From Antilocapra americana (taxonomy: Eukaryota > Chordata > Mammalia > Artiodactyla > Antilocapridae), in assembly GCA_007570785.1 (NCBI GenBank), contig ML660773.1, forward strand, positions 1-64,000: DNA of 64,000 nt. The letters are read 5' to 3'. Below, piece by piece: positions 22,022-33,240 of the stretch. Position numbers and translations under genes: made by a program. Position 1 is the stretch's first letter; each line of letters starts with the position of its first letter. The notes under the pieces were generated by a model that was given only the letters and a program-made list of their open reading frames with translations, made no database searches and was not told the DNA's origin.

Positions 22022-22433
22022 GGTTGGGGCCCGGCCAGCTGATGCGATCAGCCAGAGCCATTACGGTCGGAACGCTGCAAGCCTGCTGCCATATAAGGCG
22101 CTGATTACGTGCCAGCTATACATTTGGCTGGCAAATCACCAAAAGGATCATGCGGCGAACATATATCCGACAGGCCAATCGCCCACAAGACACGTATTCC
22201 CTACATGCCCATCAGAGCTCCCCCCTTCCTTTTCCCACTCCCTCCCCTCCTCCCCATATATTTATTGAGCCTTGCGCTCAATAAAGTTTTGCAGCTTGAT
22301 CAGAACCTTTGTCTTGCTGCCGTTCTTCGCGTCTCTTGTCCCACCCCTTTCATCCGTTTTCAGGTGGATTTGGAACCCCCCCATTGATTGCTCTGCGGGC
22401 CAGAGCGACTGCGCCCAGCTAGCGGCCGGAGCA
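22022..22433 (+). repeat. 3' LTR of betaretroviral ERV (412 bp)
   Basis: Colinear with the left LTR; ends GGCCGGAGCA. Its first two bases read GG where the left LTR has the canonical TG. Differences from the left copy are mostly C-to-T and G-to-A. Confidence 0.95.
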
Positions 22434-22439
22434 CGAAAT
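22434..22439 (+). repeat. 3' target-site duplication CGAAAT
   Basis: Exact repeat of 13699-13704. Confidence 0.92.
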
Positions 22440-22497
22440 AAGTGATGCACCCTAAGAATCTTCTCTGCAGGGTCACATGTAAGATGGCTATAGCTGT

Positions 22498-23019
22498 TGT
22501 GAAATGAAAATATCTCCTGCCGTATTAATAAACAAGAAATGTCACAGCCATCAGTAATTTCTGGCCTCCATATATGTGTAAGAGCTCCCCAAATTGCAAT
22601 CAAGCAGATGCTGCCATCCCATCACTTCCTCCCCACCCCCGCACCCACCCCACCCCACCCCACCCCACCTCAAGGGGATTGCTAAGAAGCTGAGGAAATA
22701 CAGGCAGCAAGATGAACAAGGAAACAAGATTGGCCCCAGGGAGCTGAAGTGCATATGAAAAAAATGAATTCAGTGAGCCCAGAGGCTTGCATCTTCCCAT
22801 ACACAAGATGTTAAATTTCTAATTTGATACCTGATCTTGGATGTTCAGACTGCTTGCTCCCTTTGTTAAAAACTTTATATAGCCTGACTTCCCCTCTGGC
22901 TTCCTTGGAGCAGTCTCTCAGAACTAACCGAAGTACCGCCTCCTGGGCTGCAGTCCTCATTTTGCCCCAAATAAAACTTAACTTGCACCTCTCAAATTGT
23001 GCATATTTTTAAGTCGACA
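22498..23019 (+). repeat. solo LTR of a class I-like ERV
   Basis: Starts TGTGAAATGAAA and ends TTTTTAAGTCGACA. It contains a (CCCCA)n run at about 22640-22672, a TATA-like TTTATATAG and AATAAA before the end. It is closely similar to the minus-strand LTR at 30632-31115 but in the opposite orientation, with no matching internal region attached. Flanking bases show no convincing target duplication. Confidence 0.7.
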
Positions 23020-23112
23020 ATGCCATAGGCTGTTGCACATAGAAAATTCAAGGCTTATCTTGTCTTATTTGTAAGATGTCTGTAGTTTGACCTTCTTCAT
23101 TAGCATCCACAG

Positions 23113-23460
23113 TGTTGACTACAAAATACAGTCATAACTTGAAAGTAGAGTTATTTTATTTGGTGGCAATGTTTAGGACTCCGAGCCTGGGAGACAGCAT
23201 CTCAGTAGTTCTGAGAAAACTGCTCCAAGGAAGCAGGACGAGAAGTCAGACTATATACAAATTTTGTAATAAAGGGAGCAGGCAGGCTAAAAGGACTAAA
23301 GGACTCTCAGTGCTAGGAGGCTCATCCCAGATCAGGTGAAGGTCCTTGTTCATATGTCAATCCAAGTGTTAATTTCCAGATTATACCCATTGATAAATAA
23401 TAAAAGAGTCTCTGGATCCTTTATCTTCTAACCTAATAGGATCCAGAGATATTTCCCTTG
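23113..23460 (-). repeat. LTR-like 3' end of the class I provirus
   Basis: On plus it begins TGTTGACTACAAAATACAG and shows the same order of phrases as the better LTR at 30632 (GAGACAGCA..., CTGCTCCAAG..., GCAGGCAG), at clearly lower identity. The far boundary is uncertain. Confidence 0.5.
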
Positions 23461-23689
23461 TTGCCTATTACCATACCTAGAATCACATTATTACAATTAT
23501 TCTATGTTATAAATGTGATCTATTTCTTCAAGATGTTTAGCTATCATTAATTTGGCAGGAGGCCTGGTTATACATCATGTAATACAAAAGACTACAATCA
23601 CAAACGGCTTATAAGTAATACTGTTAATAACGTGACAAATAAAGTTACAAATAGGGATTTAAGCCATGAGCTTTCAGAACCAAACCGTC

Positions 23690-24500
23690 TTCCTAAAACA
23701 TCACCCATCAGAAGATTCATGTGGTATGTAAACAAAACACCCAGTTTGAATTATAGCACAGGTGTCCCCTTGAGATGCTGTAAGGATATTAAAGGCCATA
23801 TGCTTTTGTAAGACAGCTTTTCTTATCATAGAAACCTCAGAATTTAGTAGGTTAATAGACTGGTTGCATTAATTATTTAATGCCTTGAATGAATTTTGTT
23901 AAGGCTTCAATGTGAGAAATAACAATTTCCAATCCTACTGAAGGTGACGAAATAGCTGCTAAGTGGTCATACCCATGAAATATAGATCTCATGGCCCATT
24001 GGGCACATACTGATGGTAAATTTGCTGGAGTCACATATAAGTTTGTACACAAGTGGCCTTCAGCCCAAGGGAATCCTAAAATAGATGTTTCTAGCCAGCC
24101 TGGTGGAAGCTAGGGACATAGACTGGACCCACAAAGCCATGGAGTCCTGTTAGGTGCAAGCCAGTATATTTCTGGTCTTCTGACCTAATCCGTTCCACAT
24201 CAGTCATTGTCTTTAAGAGGAATGGTGCACTGGCAGCTTTCATATGACACCCAGCCTATTTTTCTAGTGCTGTTAGGTTGATTATCTTTGATATGATTAA
24301 ATTGTCCCCAGCATAGGGAGACCTTTAGGCTTAGATGACCATAGTCTGGGTTAGCTAGATAAATCCATCCCATAACTGAGGAAGTGTCCCTCTTAATAGT
24401 CTAGAGTTTACCTAACCCTTAAGACAAAATTCGTGTTTATGGCTATGGTTAGAATAAGTATGTTTGATTGGCCACATGAGTGGGTCCCATCTAGTGATAT
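23690..24500 (-). pseudogene. env: class I ERV env remnants
   Basis: Minus-strand phrases of a gammaretroviral envelope. A transmembrane-subunit segment with ILTASQGDTCAIIQTG (about 23730-23830) matches the immunosuppressive/CX6CC region, but the last Cys reads Phe. A surface segment near 24120-24200 (LTGLHGF) resembles the CGTNLW/PPGW region. Many stops and frame changes, so not coding. Confidence 0.6.
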
Positions 24501-24765
24501 TAGCTGTAGCCCAAACAGAATTATAATTCCTTTATTCTAAAATAAACTTTCTAAGAGTCATAAACCAATCAGAGCCTTGGAAGGAAGAAACTCACCAAGG
24601 TAAACCAGAGGTACTGGATCCTGGTGATTAACCACAACCCAACCATTTGATTGATTTCTAAAATTTGCATAAGATCATGCCCGTGATAGGAAAACATTTG
24701 ATTCATGTGTAAGAGTCCAAGAAACTAAGAATAAAAGTTACAATCATATGCTCAGGTCCAACATC

Positions 24766-25860
24766 TTAGATCAGCTGTCTACTTCTGATGCTGTCTTCTT
24801 CTTGTCCTGGCTTTGGTGTCTCCTTATTATCTGAGTATCGCTTTAAGGTGAGTTTGAAGCCAGCAGTTCTTGCTATAGACCAGTCTGGTGCAAGAGCCCT
24901 TTTTAGGTGGAAAATACGAATCCAAGGGTCAGTTCCCTTCCATTTCACTGCACATGAGCTAGTAAAAATAACCTGGTAAGAGCCCTTCTATCTAGGTTGG
25001 AGGAGTCCTTTAAATGATGTCTTTTTTTCTATTCATAATCTCCTGATTGGGCTTCCCAGATGGCGCTAGTGGTAAAGAACCTGACTGCCAATAAGGAGAC
25101 ATAAGAGATGCAGGTTTGATCCCTGGGTTAGGAAGATCCTCTGGAGGAGGGAATGGCAACCTACTCCAGTATTCTTGCCTGGAGAATCCAATGGAGAGAG
25201 GAGCCAGCAGGCTACAATCCATGGGGTTGCAGAGTCAGACATAACTGAAGTGACTTAATCTTCTGGTTAATCTCTCATGGGACACCTGATCTTCCTTTGA
25301 GAATAGACTACTGTAATAAGCTTCGGAAACAAGTTTAGAATGACTTGTCAATACTTGATTAAACCCGTACAATAAGGTATCTCCCTAAGTAATACAGGAT
25401 CATAGTCTTTCCTTCAGTCTCATCGGTCTCCCTGTTAACAGTCTCAAAAGGAGACAAATGATATTTGTCAGAAAAGATCTGAGGTTGAGGAGAACCAATG
25501 GAAGAGCTTTAGGCCAAGAGAAGGAATAAGCATCCATAATTTTAGCCATCTGAGTTTTAATTTAATTGTTCCATTTGTCCTTTCCACTAACCCAGAAGAC
25601 TGGAGGTGATAGGTAAAATGGAAATGTTGCATAATTGGCCAACTTTTACACATTTCCTTAAGTTTGTCCAGTAAAATGGGTCCCTCTGCCACTGTGTAGT
25701 TCAGAGGGGATTCCCCAGATGAGAATCACTCTTTCCAAAACCAGCTTCCCTACTGATTGTGCCATGGCCCTTCTGCATGGTTGAAGATTTGAGTACAACG
25801 TAGTTAGGAGACTCGGATATTTCTGCAACATATGACATTTCAGTATAATCACTAAAATTA
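24766..25860 (-). pseudogene. pol: class I ERV integrase remnants
   Basis: Three minus-strand frames give integrase pieces in order: WGIPSELHSGRGTHFTGQ (about 25680-25740; GR where SDRG-type Asp is usual), the YHLQSSGLVERTNGTIK segment with the catalytic Glu (about 25560-25610), and the C-terminal WKGTDPWIRIFHLKRAL piece (24766-24948). Frames are broken and a SINE interrupts at 25049-25257. Confidence 0.75.
25049..25257 (+). repeat. Bov-tA type SINE inside class I provirus
   Basis: GGGCTTCCCAGATGGCGCTA ... ATAACTGAAGTGACTTA, plus orientation. Confidence 0.9.
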
Positions 25861-26814
25861 CAAATAGTAATACTGAATCAGGACATGTCAGATGTTAGAG
25901 ATATTTGGAATATCTGTACTAATGATCTTTACCTATACATCACAATCTCAAGTTTACTTTCAATCACTTGACAGTGTTTTTAAATTAAAAATACCAAATA
26001 AAAAACTTAGCTTAATATTCATCTCTAAGGTTCCTCAGAGATGTTTCTTTGAAGCATCCATCCCAGAGTCAGCTAGAAGCTAAAAGGCTTAGTTAGGTTT
26101 TGATATTTGGGAACTTTATTAGAAATATCAAAAAGATTTTAAAACACAGGATCATAAGTCATTGAAACAATATCTATCCATTTAATCAAGGTCACAAAGA
26201 AGATAAATATAGATCATTTAAGGGCACAGACACTCACACAATCTTTTATTAGGAGAAGCACTCATAACAGGCAGAAATAAAAATTCCAATCTTGTATTAG
26301 CTCACTTAACAAAGTACATTTACTTAGTTAACTTCAATCTAAATTCAAGTTAATCCTGACTAGGAATAAAAGTTTTTCCTCAGGGTTCCACTTTTTTTAT
26401 CCAGCCTTTCACTTTTCAACTAAATGAAATTAACTAGCTCATTCATTTTTAAACTAAAATGTAGTTTCATTGCTCATATCTTCTTTACTGGAAACACATT
26501 TTATTTCCTACTGTATTCTGAAAAGTTACTTTATTATTTCTAACAGCTTTAATTGCATCTTTAAATTAGAATCCTCAGCTCTTAAAACCTTAATTCTAGT
26601 AAAATTAAGAAGTAAGCAATTATGCAGTCTTTACATTGGCATTTTATAAATTGATTAGCTTAAACATAGTGATAATTTAAAAATAAAACATTTGTTTTCC
26701 TACAGAGAACATCTTAGGTGGTATCAAACATTTTCATTAATATTCTAAAATACTTTAAATTTTTTTAATTTAACTAAAAAATTTTTTTAATTTGTAATTG
26801 ATGTCTTTTATGTC

Positions 26815-27033
26815 AGTGTTCAGTCACTTCAGTCATGTCCAACTCTGTGCAACCCTATGGACTGTAGCCTGCCAGTCTCCTCTGTCCATGGGATTCTCCA
26901 ACCAAGAGTACTGGAGTGGGTTGCCATGCCCTCCTTCAGGGGAGCTTCCCAACGCAGGGATCAAGCCCGTGGTATCTTCTGCACTGCAGGCAGATTCTTT
27001 ACCAATGAGCTGCTCCCCAACCCTGGAAGCCCC
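26815..27033 (-). repeat. Bov-tA type SINE
   Basis: Minus orientation, TCAGTCATGTCCAACTCTGT ... CCCTGGAAGCCCC. Confidence 0.9.
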
Positions 27034-27729
27034 TGTCTTTTAAATAAACTTCCATCACTCAGCTTAAATTGGCCCAGCTTTAGAATCTTAAGTTACAAAA
27101 CATCTGGAAAGGTCATTTTAAGTAGACATTTCACTTTATGATTACTTTAAAGTTTTAATCCTAAAGTTTTTAATCTCATTTACATTTATATGAAGTTTCA
27201 TCATGTCCAGTTATTTTCTTGTGAGAGATTAGTAAGATCTTACTTATTAAACCTAGGTATAATAAAGTATAATAGTTAATTTTGATGACTATTAATGACA
27301 TCTATATTAATTTAGATCCACAAAGTTAAACATTAATATGAGGTATCAACTTAATATTGAATATTTCCCAGTTCATGTGAGCCTGAAAGCCATCTTGGCC
27401 AGTTTTCTTTAAATGTAAGAGCTTATTAAAATTAAATAGATCTCTTTATAAATCCAATTCTAATAAGATCTTTTAGAATTAGAAATATCTCATATGTATA
27501 ATGTGTACATAGATATAAACAAACTAGAGATCCATGGTTTTACTAAAAGTTTAGATATGAACCAAGTGTTACAATATTAATATAAACTTAGTAGTTAACA
27601 AACAGCTGGAGTACCTTAAAGTTGCTTTCTTGGATGATTAAGGCTTCCTATCTGTAAGTTTTGGCTGAGCTAACATTCTCAGTAGTTTATATTTAAAACT
27701 GCCACTTTCCCCCACTGCCTTGGTCTTGC

Positions 27730-27958
27730 AGCTTCCCTGGCATCTCAGACAGTAAAGCATTCACCTGCAATCTGAGAGACCTGGGTTGGATCCCTGAGTT
27801 GGGAAGATCCACTGGCAAGCATGGCAACCCACTCCAGTATTCTTGCCTGGAGAACCCCCATGGATTGAGGAGCCTGGCAGGCTATGGTCCATGGGGTTTC
27901 AAAGAGTTCCATGGGGTCACAAAGAGTAGGACACGGCTGAGCAACTAAGCACAGCACT
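27730..27958 (+). repeat. Bov-tA type SINE with internal duplication
   Basis: Plus orientation. The phrase TCCATGGGGT-TCAAAGAG occurs twice in a row near 27888-27925, a small tandem duplication within the element. Confidence 0.88.
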
Positions 27959-29189
27959 AGGCCCTTGCAGCTTGTATACATTTTCTGGATTAGACATTTG
28001 TGAAAGAAAGGCAGTTGTTTAGTTTTTTTAAAGAATTGTTTTGTCACCCTAAAGTTACTAAAATCAGTGGCAAGATTTTTATCAAACTGAAATTTAATTT
28101 ACCAAGTTCTATGCTCTGTAACTTCAGAATTTTAGTATATCACATCATCAAAGGTTTGCATAAGGCATTTAGCAAAGGCCTTTCTGAGTTTACAAATTAA
28201 ACCAAAGCAAAATCACTATTTTTATTTTATTAACCCTTGCTTGTTAGTTCCCAATTTAGTTATTTTGTATGACTCAAGTAACTTGGTTTCCTCAGTACAT
28301 TTATTTATTATTTCCTTAGTGGCAATCTATATGCCTTGTTTATCCCACAATATTAAGGAAATAAGAGCTATAACCACCTTATATAAAGCCCACTTAAATG
28401 TACTCATTTATATACCTTTACCTAGATTCCACCAACTTCTGTATCTTTAGATTCCATAAGGATCCAATCAACAAGCTTTGGTCTTAAGGGAGAGTTTAGA
28501 AGCCTTTTTCTTTCTGTTCCCTATTTTACCTACTTTGACATAAAAGGTTCTGGAATCCCCAGAGTCAAGGAGGTCAGGCTGTTTAGCTTAACTGTCCCAA
28601 AATAACTTGGTCAGCTATCTCAGTGTAAATTTTTATAGCCCCTTAAATACATAACTTAAAACTGGGGTAAATAGAACAGACTTGTTTAGCTTTTAATGTT
28701 GGGGACCAGTAGGGGGTCCCCCTTGGCTCATTAACTTTAGGTAGTGTAGTAATACCAAATCTTGTTTAATAATGTAAATGCCTATTTTATTTATCCCATT
28801 CTAAATAACCATCCAAAGAATTATTTATTCATTTGAGGTAACCCCTTTTAAAAAGAAAAAAAATTTTTTTTTACATCACTGAAATAGCTAGACCTCTTTC
28901 CTCCCCCATCCAAGTTTTTTGTTTATAGTTTTAATCACTCTTAATAGCATCTGTAAGGCCCATTGAGAAGGTCTCAATGAAGCTTTCTAAACCAGTTTTT
29001 CTTGTTGAAAAAAGTTCTTAGGTTAATTTGACTTTTATTTTATAGGTACCAACAAAACAGTTGTTTATAATGAGAGCACTCTACATTAAATAATTTGTTA
29101 GTTTCTCTAATTTTCAAGAGATCCATCATCTGGCAACCAATAAATTATATCTTCATAGAGATGAAAATGATTAATGCAAAAAATTATTC

Positions 29190-29895
29190 ATTAAGAGTGG
29201 AAAAGCTGGCTTAAAACTCAACATTCAAAAAACCAAGATCATGGCATCTGGTGCCAACACTTCATGGCACATAGATGGGGAAACAATGTTTCCATTGACA
29301 GACTTTACTTTCTTGGGCTCCAAAATCACTGCAGATGGTGACTGCAGTCATGAAATTAAAAGATGCTTGCTTTTTAAAAGAAAAGCTATGACCAACCTAG
29401 ACAGCATATTAAAAGCAGAGACATTACTTTGCCAACAAAGATCTGTCTAGTCAAAGCTATGGTTTCTCCAGTAGTCATGTATAGATGTGAGAAAGAAAGC
29501 TAAGTGCCAAAGAATTGATGCTTTTGAACTGTGGTGTTGGAGACCTAGAGAGTCCCTTGAACAGCAAGGAGATTAAAAAAAAAAACGTCAATCCTAAAGG
29601 AAATCGGTCCTGAATGTTCATTGGAAAGACTGATGCTGAAGCTCCAATACTTTGGCCACCTGATGTGTAGAACTGACTCATTGGAAAAGACCCTGATGCT
29701 GGGAAAGATTGAGGGCAGGAGGAAAGGGGCCAACAGAGGACGAGATTGTTGGATTTGGATGGCATCACCGACTCAATGGACATGAATTAGAGCAAGCTCC
29801 GGGGGATGGTGAAGGACAGGAAAGCCTGGTGTGCTATAGTCCATGGGGTTGCAAAGAGTTGGACGTGACTGAGTAACTGAACAACCAAGCAAATG
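29190..29895 (+). mobile_element. BovB (RTE) LINE 3' fragment
   Basis: Plus-strand BovB 3' part encoding a frame with FTFLGSKITADGDCSHEIKR (29241-29450), then broken sequence and the 3' phrase GATGGTGAAGGACAGGAAAG, ending with an A-rich tail. It is inserted into the class I provirus in the opposite orientation. Confidence 0.88.
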
Positions 29896-30139
29896 AACAA
29901 TTAAAAAAAACGCAAAAAGACCTCTTATAGGCCTAACGTGAACAAACAAATACACAAAAGAATAACCTATGAAGATCAGATAGGACATTTACAATTCAGA
30001 CACAGAGAAATCTGAACTTCCCCCTAGAAGGTCTTGCTTAAGGTTTTACTAAGCCACCTTTTAATTTTTAACTGCATGTGTATTAAAGAGCTCCCACAAT
30101 ATTTAAGACGAGATTTAATGTCTCCAATTAACTAGGTAC

Positions 30140-30631
30140 TTACAAGTTTGAGTTTTGTTCTTATGTCTTTCTACAATGGAACCACCTTGACGGCTCCCAA
30201 CGGAGCCCCAAGTATTACTGAATTTCTTTCAGTCGAGCCCCTGCCTCCAGCACCTTTCCATTGGGTGGGTAATCACCTGTTTTTTCCCAACCAGGCCCCC
30301 ACCCAGTGGGAATTTCTCGCATCTTTCAACTGGGCCCCACTCAGTATCTAGACCATGAGCAGGTATGCCCAAGATATTCCATCCCTGCCCGCCGACCTGA
30401 TATCTTTCCCACTGGAAGGGGGCAGATAACCTGCTCCACCACCAAATAAAACTCAGAATCTCAACCAGTATGGGAGATTCTAGAACCAGGAGAGACTTAC
30501 GAAAACTCATCTGCACTTCCTAGAAGGTGCATGGGTGCAAGGGGCCACTGCTGGTACCAAAGCTCCTGTTCCTCGTGGAGTTCAGGCGAAGGAGGAAAGT
30601 CCACTCTGGGTCACTTCATTGGTCACCAAAC
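30140..30631 (-). other. 5' leader of the class I provirus
   Basis: On minus, GTTTGGTGACCAATGAAGTG follows the LTR's terminal TGACA at the position of a primer-binding site and untranslated leader. The matching tRNA was not identified. Confidence 0.5.
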
Positions 30632-31115
30632 TGTCAACTAAAAAATATGCACAACTTGAGACTTCGAGTTAAGATTTCTTTGGGGCAAAATGAGTACCCC
30701 AGCCCAGGAGACAGCACCCCAGTTAGTAATGAGAGACTGACTGCTCCAAGAGGGCAAGAAGGGAAGTCAGGATATACCCAAGTTTGTAAGGAAGCGAGCA
30801 GGCAGTCTGAACAGCAAAGATCAGGTATCAAATTAAGGAATTTAGCATTCTTTGTATGGGAAGATACAAGCCTCAGGCTCACTAAATTTATTCTATTCAT
30901 ATGCACCTAAGCTATCTGGGGCCAATCCTGTTTCCTTAGGGAGTGGCAGCTGGCCTCCTCTCCTATTCTCCCAGCTCCTTAGCAGTCACCATGGGGATTG
31001 GCAGCATCTGTTGGATCTGTTTTGTGAGCCCTCATTCACATTTGAAGGCCAGCTATCAACAATGGCTGTGACATTTCTTGTTTATTGATATGGCAGGAGA
31101 TACTTTCATTTCACA
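30632..31115 (-). repeat. 5' LTR of the class I provirus
   Basis: On minus it begins TGTGAAATGAAAGTATCTCC and ends TTTTTTAGTTGACA. It aligns along its length with the solo LTR at 22498-23019. Confidence 0.7.
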
Positions 31116-31179
31116 GTGTCCGGAATTATTCAATGTCCTCCTTGATTCCTCCTAGGACAGCAATCAATTCCCTAACTAT

Positions 31180-31380
31180 GTCGCTTTAGTTGTGTCTGAC
31201 TCTTTGTCATCTTGTAGACTGTAGCCTACCAGGCTCTTCTGGCCATGTGATTTCCCAGGCAGGAACACTGGAGTGGGTTGCCATTTCCTTCTCCAGGGGA
31301 TCAGCCCAACCCAAGGATCTAACCTGTGTCTCCTCCAATGGCAGGCGGATTCTTTACTGCTGAACCACCAGGGAAGCCCC
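31180..31380 (-). repeat. Bov-tA type SINE
   Basis: Minus orientation, ending ACCACCAGGGAAGCCCC. Confidence 0.9.
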
Positions 31381-31428
31381 TGCAGAAATGCTTCCAGTAC
31401 CCACGACAATTCAGCATGCCTTAGGGAC

Positions 31429-31571
31429 CCCTTCGGAGAAGGCAATGGCAACCCACCCCAGTGTTCTTGCCTGGAAAATCCCATGGACGGAGGAGCCTGG
31501 TAGGCTGCCGTCTATGGGGTTGCACAGAGTCGGACATGACTGAAGTGACTTAGCAGCAGCAGCAGCAGCAG
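31429..31571 (+). repeat. BovA-type SINE without tRNA head, (CAG)n tail
   Basis: Begins with GGAGAAGGCAATGGCAACCC and ends with about six CAG units (AGCAGCAGCAGCAGCAG). Confidence 0.88.
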
Positions 31572-32354
31572 GGACCCCCAAGAAATACTGTGTAGCAATT
31601 GGATTAGCCAGAGCACAAGAGAGTGTCCAAGAAGGGAAGGAAAATTTAGGAAAACAAAATCTGACTTGGCTATGGATTATGTTTTTTTGACTTCAAGACA
31701 AATTCACAGTGAAATGGACTGTTACTTTTCACTCTCAGGATTTTTACTCTATACAAAGATAATATATACATCTCTATTGGTATTCAAGAAGCCCCTAGGT
31801 ATATGCAACAGGGTACCCTAATGAGCAGAAAGGACCCAGGTACCAGGAATCCCTGTGCTGTATCCATCTCCCAAGCATCAAAACATCAGAGACGGTTCAT
31901 ATTTATTAATATTTTAAAATAATTAAATATCTCAAGAGGTTTATTTAATACTGAGATGCTTATTGTAAAATATCTATCTCAAGACATGGAATAAATAAAA
32001 TGAAGAAAATCGCTAGATGAAAGCCGTAAGAAGAAATAATTCAGAGAACCAGGAAATGAAGTATATTTATAGCAACAAAAAATTATAAACACATAAGGTA
32101 TGGATGAAGGTGTGAATAGAACTTTCCAGGGTGAAGGAAATGCTCTGTATCTACATTACAAGAGAGTAACTGCCCCACACATGGTTACAGAACACTTGAA
32201 ATTTAAGTAGCACTACAGAGGTGGTGAAGTATAGCTATTTAACTTTATTAATAAATTTTATAGCCACTTGTGGCTGCTAGTGACTGTGCTGTTGGGACTA
32301 AAAAGAAAAAGAGGGGAAAATATGGGAGGGACACAAATATTCGGAGCCTTACAC
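31572..32354. other. AT-rich intergenic sequence
   Basis: No gene, named repeat or exon-like block recognised. Confidence 0.5.
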
Positions 32355-32873
32355 CACATAGCTCAGTTGGTAAAGAATTTGCCTGCAATGCAGGAGGCCC
32401 CGCGTTCGATTCCTGGGTCAGAAAGATCCACTGGAGAAGGGATAGGCTACCTACTCCAGTATTCTTGGGCTTCCCTTGTGGTGTAGCTGGTAAAGAATCC
32501 ACCTGCAGTGCAGGAGACCTGGATTTGATCTCCAGGTTGGGAGGAACCCCTGGAGAAGGGAGAGGCTACCCACTCCAGTATTCTGGCCTGGAGAATTCCA
32601 TGGACGGTATAGTCCATGGGGTTACAAAGAGTCGGAACGACTGAGCAACATTCACTCACATCAAGGTTGGCTTCTCAGGTGGCTCAGTAGTGAAGAATCT
32701 GCCTTCGATACAGGAGACATAGTTTGGATCCCTGGATTGGGAAGATTCTCCTGGAGAAGGAAATAGCAACCCATTCCAGTGTTCTTGCCTGGGAAATTCC
32801 ATGGACAGATGAGCTTGGTGGGATACAGTCCACAGAGTCACAAAAGATTCAGACATGACTTAGCGACTAATCA
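32355..32873 (+). repeat. three consecutive Bov-tA type SINEs
   Basis: Three plus-orientation copies in a row: 32355-32466 (3' truncated at TATTCTT), 32467-32648 and 32666-32873. The second starts exactly where the first breaks off in the CTCCAGTATTCTT motif, consistent with insertion of one into another. Confidence 0.88.
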
Positions 32874-32879
32874 ATACCA

Positions 32880-33240
32880 AGACCACAGTTGCAGAGCCCC
32901 ACACCAAGGTCACCTCCGGCCCTGATCTAGCCCCGTGGCAATCCTTGCCACGAGGCCTCCTGCTCTAACCCTGTCAGCTCTCTGACGCCATATTAGGTAA
33001 ACAAACAAAACCTAACCAGTTACCTAATGCCACCCTTCCAGCAGGAATTTTCTTTGTCTTGAGACTATACAAATTGGTTACTAAGCCACGAAAAGGGTCT
33101 GCTCTCCCTGGCCAGACAAGAGGTCAGCCAGCTGTGCTCCCAGCGTCCTCCTTATCTTTGCTCTTTGTTCTTAATAAACTCACTCCCTTCTGAAATACTC
33201 TGTGACTGGAAATTCTTTTCAAACCCACGCAGAGACCATG
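32880..33240 (+). repeat. possible solo LTR (ERV class I-like)
   Basis: The stretch ending TTCTTAATAAACTCACTCCCTTC followed by ACCCACGCAGAGACCATGACA resembles the R/U5 end of gammaretroviral-type LTRs. No paired LTR or target duplication seen. Confidence 0.35.

Larger units (their letters stand above)
13705..22433 (+). mobile_element. near-complete endogenous betaretrovirus
   Basis: An 8.7-kb provirus (including 100 Ns) with LTR, primer site, gag, pro, pol, env, polypurine tract and LTR in order, flanked by a 6-bp duplication. Class evidence: tRNA-Lys(1,2)-type primer site; pro in its own frame with dUTPase, DTGA protease and a G-patch; two -1 frameshift heptamers; two CCHC knuckles in gag. 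Env is of the gammaretrovirus/type-D kind, as in Mason-Pfizer-like viruses. Coding damage visible: one TGA in gag and one single-base frameshift in integrase; gag's N-terminus is lost in the gap. Env and pro are open. The element is antisense to, and just upstream of, KRAB-ZNF gene 1. I cannot say which named bovine ERV family it belongs to. Confidence 0.95.
25860..29190 (-). other. AT-rich decayed interior of class I provirus
   Basis: Expected to hold gag, protease and reverse transcriptase by position, but no motif is legible to me. Contains two SINEs (26815-27033 and 27730-27958). Confidence 0.4.
23113..31115 (-). mobile_element. old class I (gamma-type) provirus, heavily decayed
   Basis: Read on the minus strand (5' end at right) the order is: LTR 30632-31115; untranslated leader ending near 30140; decayed AT-rich gag/pol sequence interrupted by SINEs and a BovB; integrase remnants 24766-25860; env remnants 23690-24500; an LTR-like end at 23113. 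Frames are broken throughout. Integrase and env motifs are of gammaretroviral type. The right and left LTRs resemble each other only loosely, so the left end could belong to a related but separate insertion. Confidence 0.6.

Noticed and set aside
21702..22268. 188-codon plus frame overlapping env and the 3' LTR
   Set aside because: Runs through env in another frame, the polypurine tract and the LTR; no domain. I considered a superantigen-like LTR gene but saw nothing to support it.
23113..31115. Complete LTR-matched provirus with target duplication
   Set aside because: The two ends resemble each other only loosely and flanking bases do not match, so I treat the element as probable rather than proven as one unit.
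32355..32466. tRNA-like sequences with GGTTCGATTCCTGGG B-box motifs
   Set aside because: They are the tRNA-derived heads of SINEs and lack a full cloverleaf; not tRNA genes.
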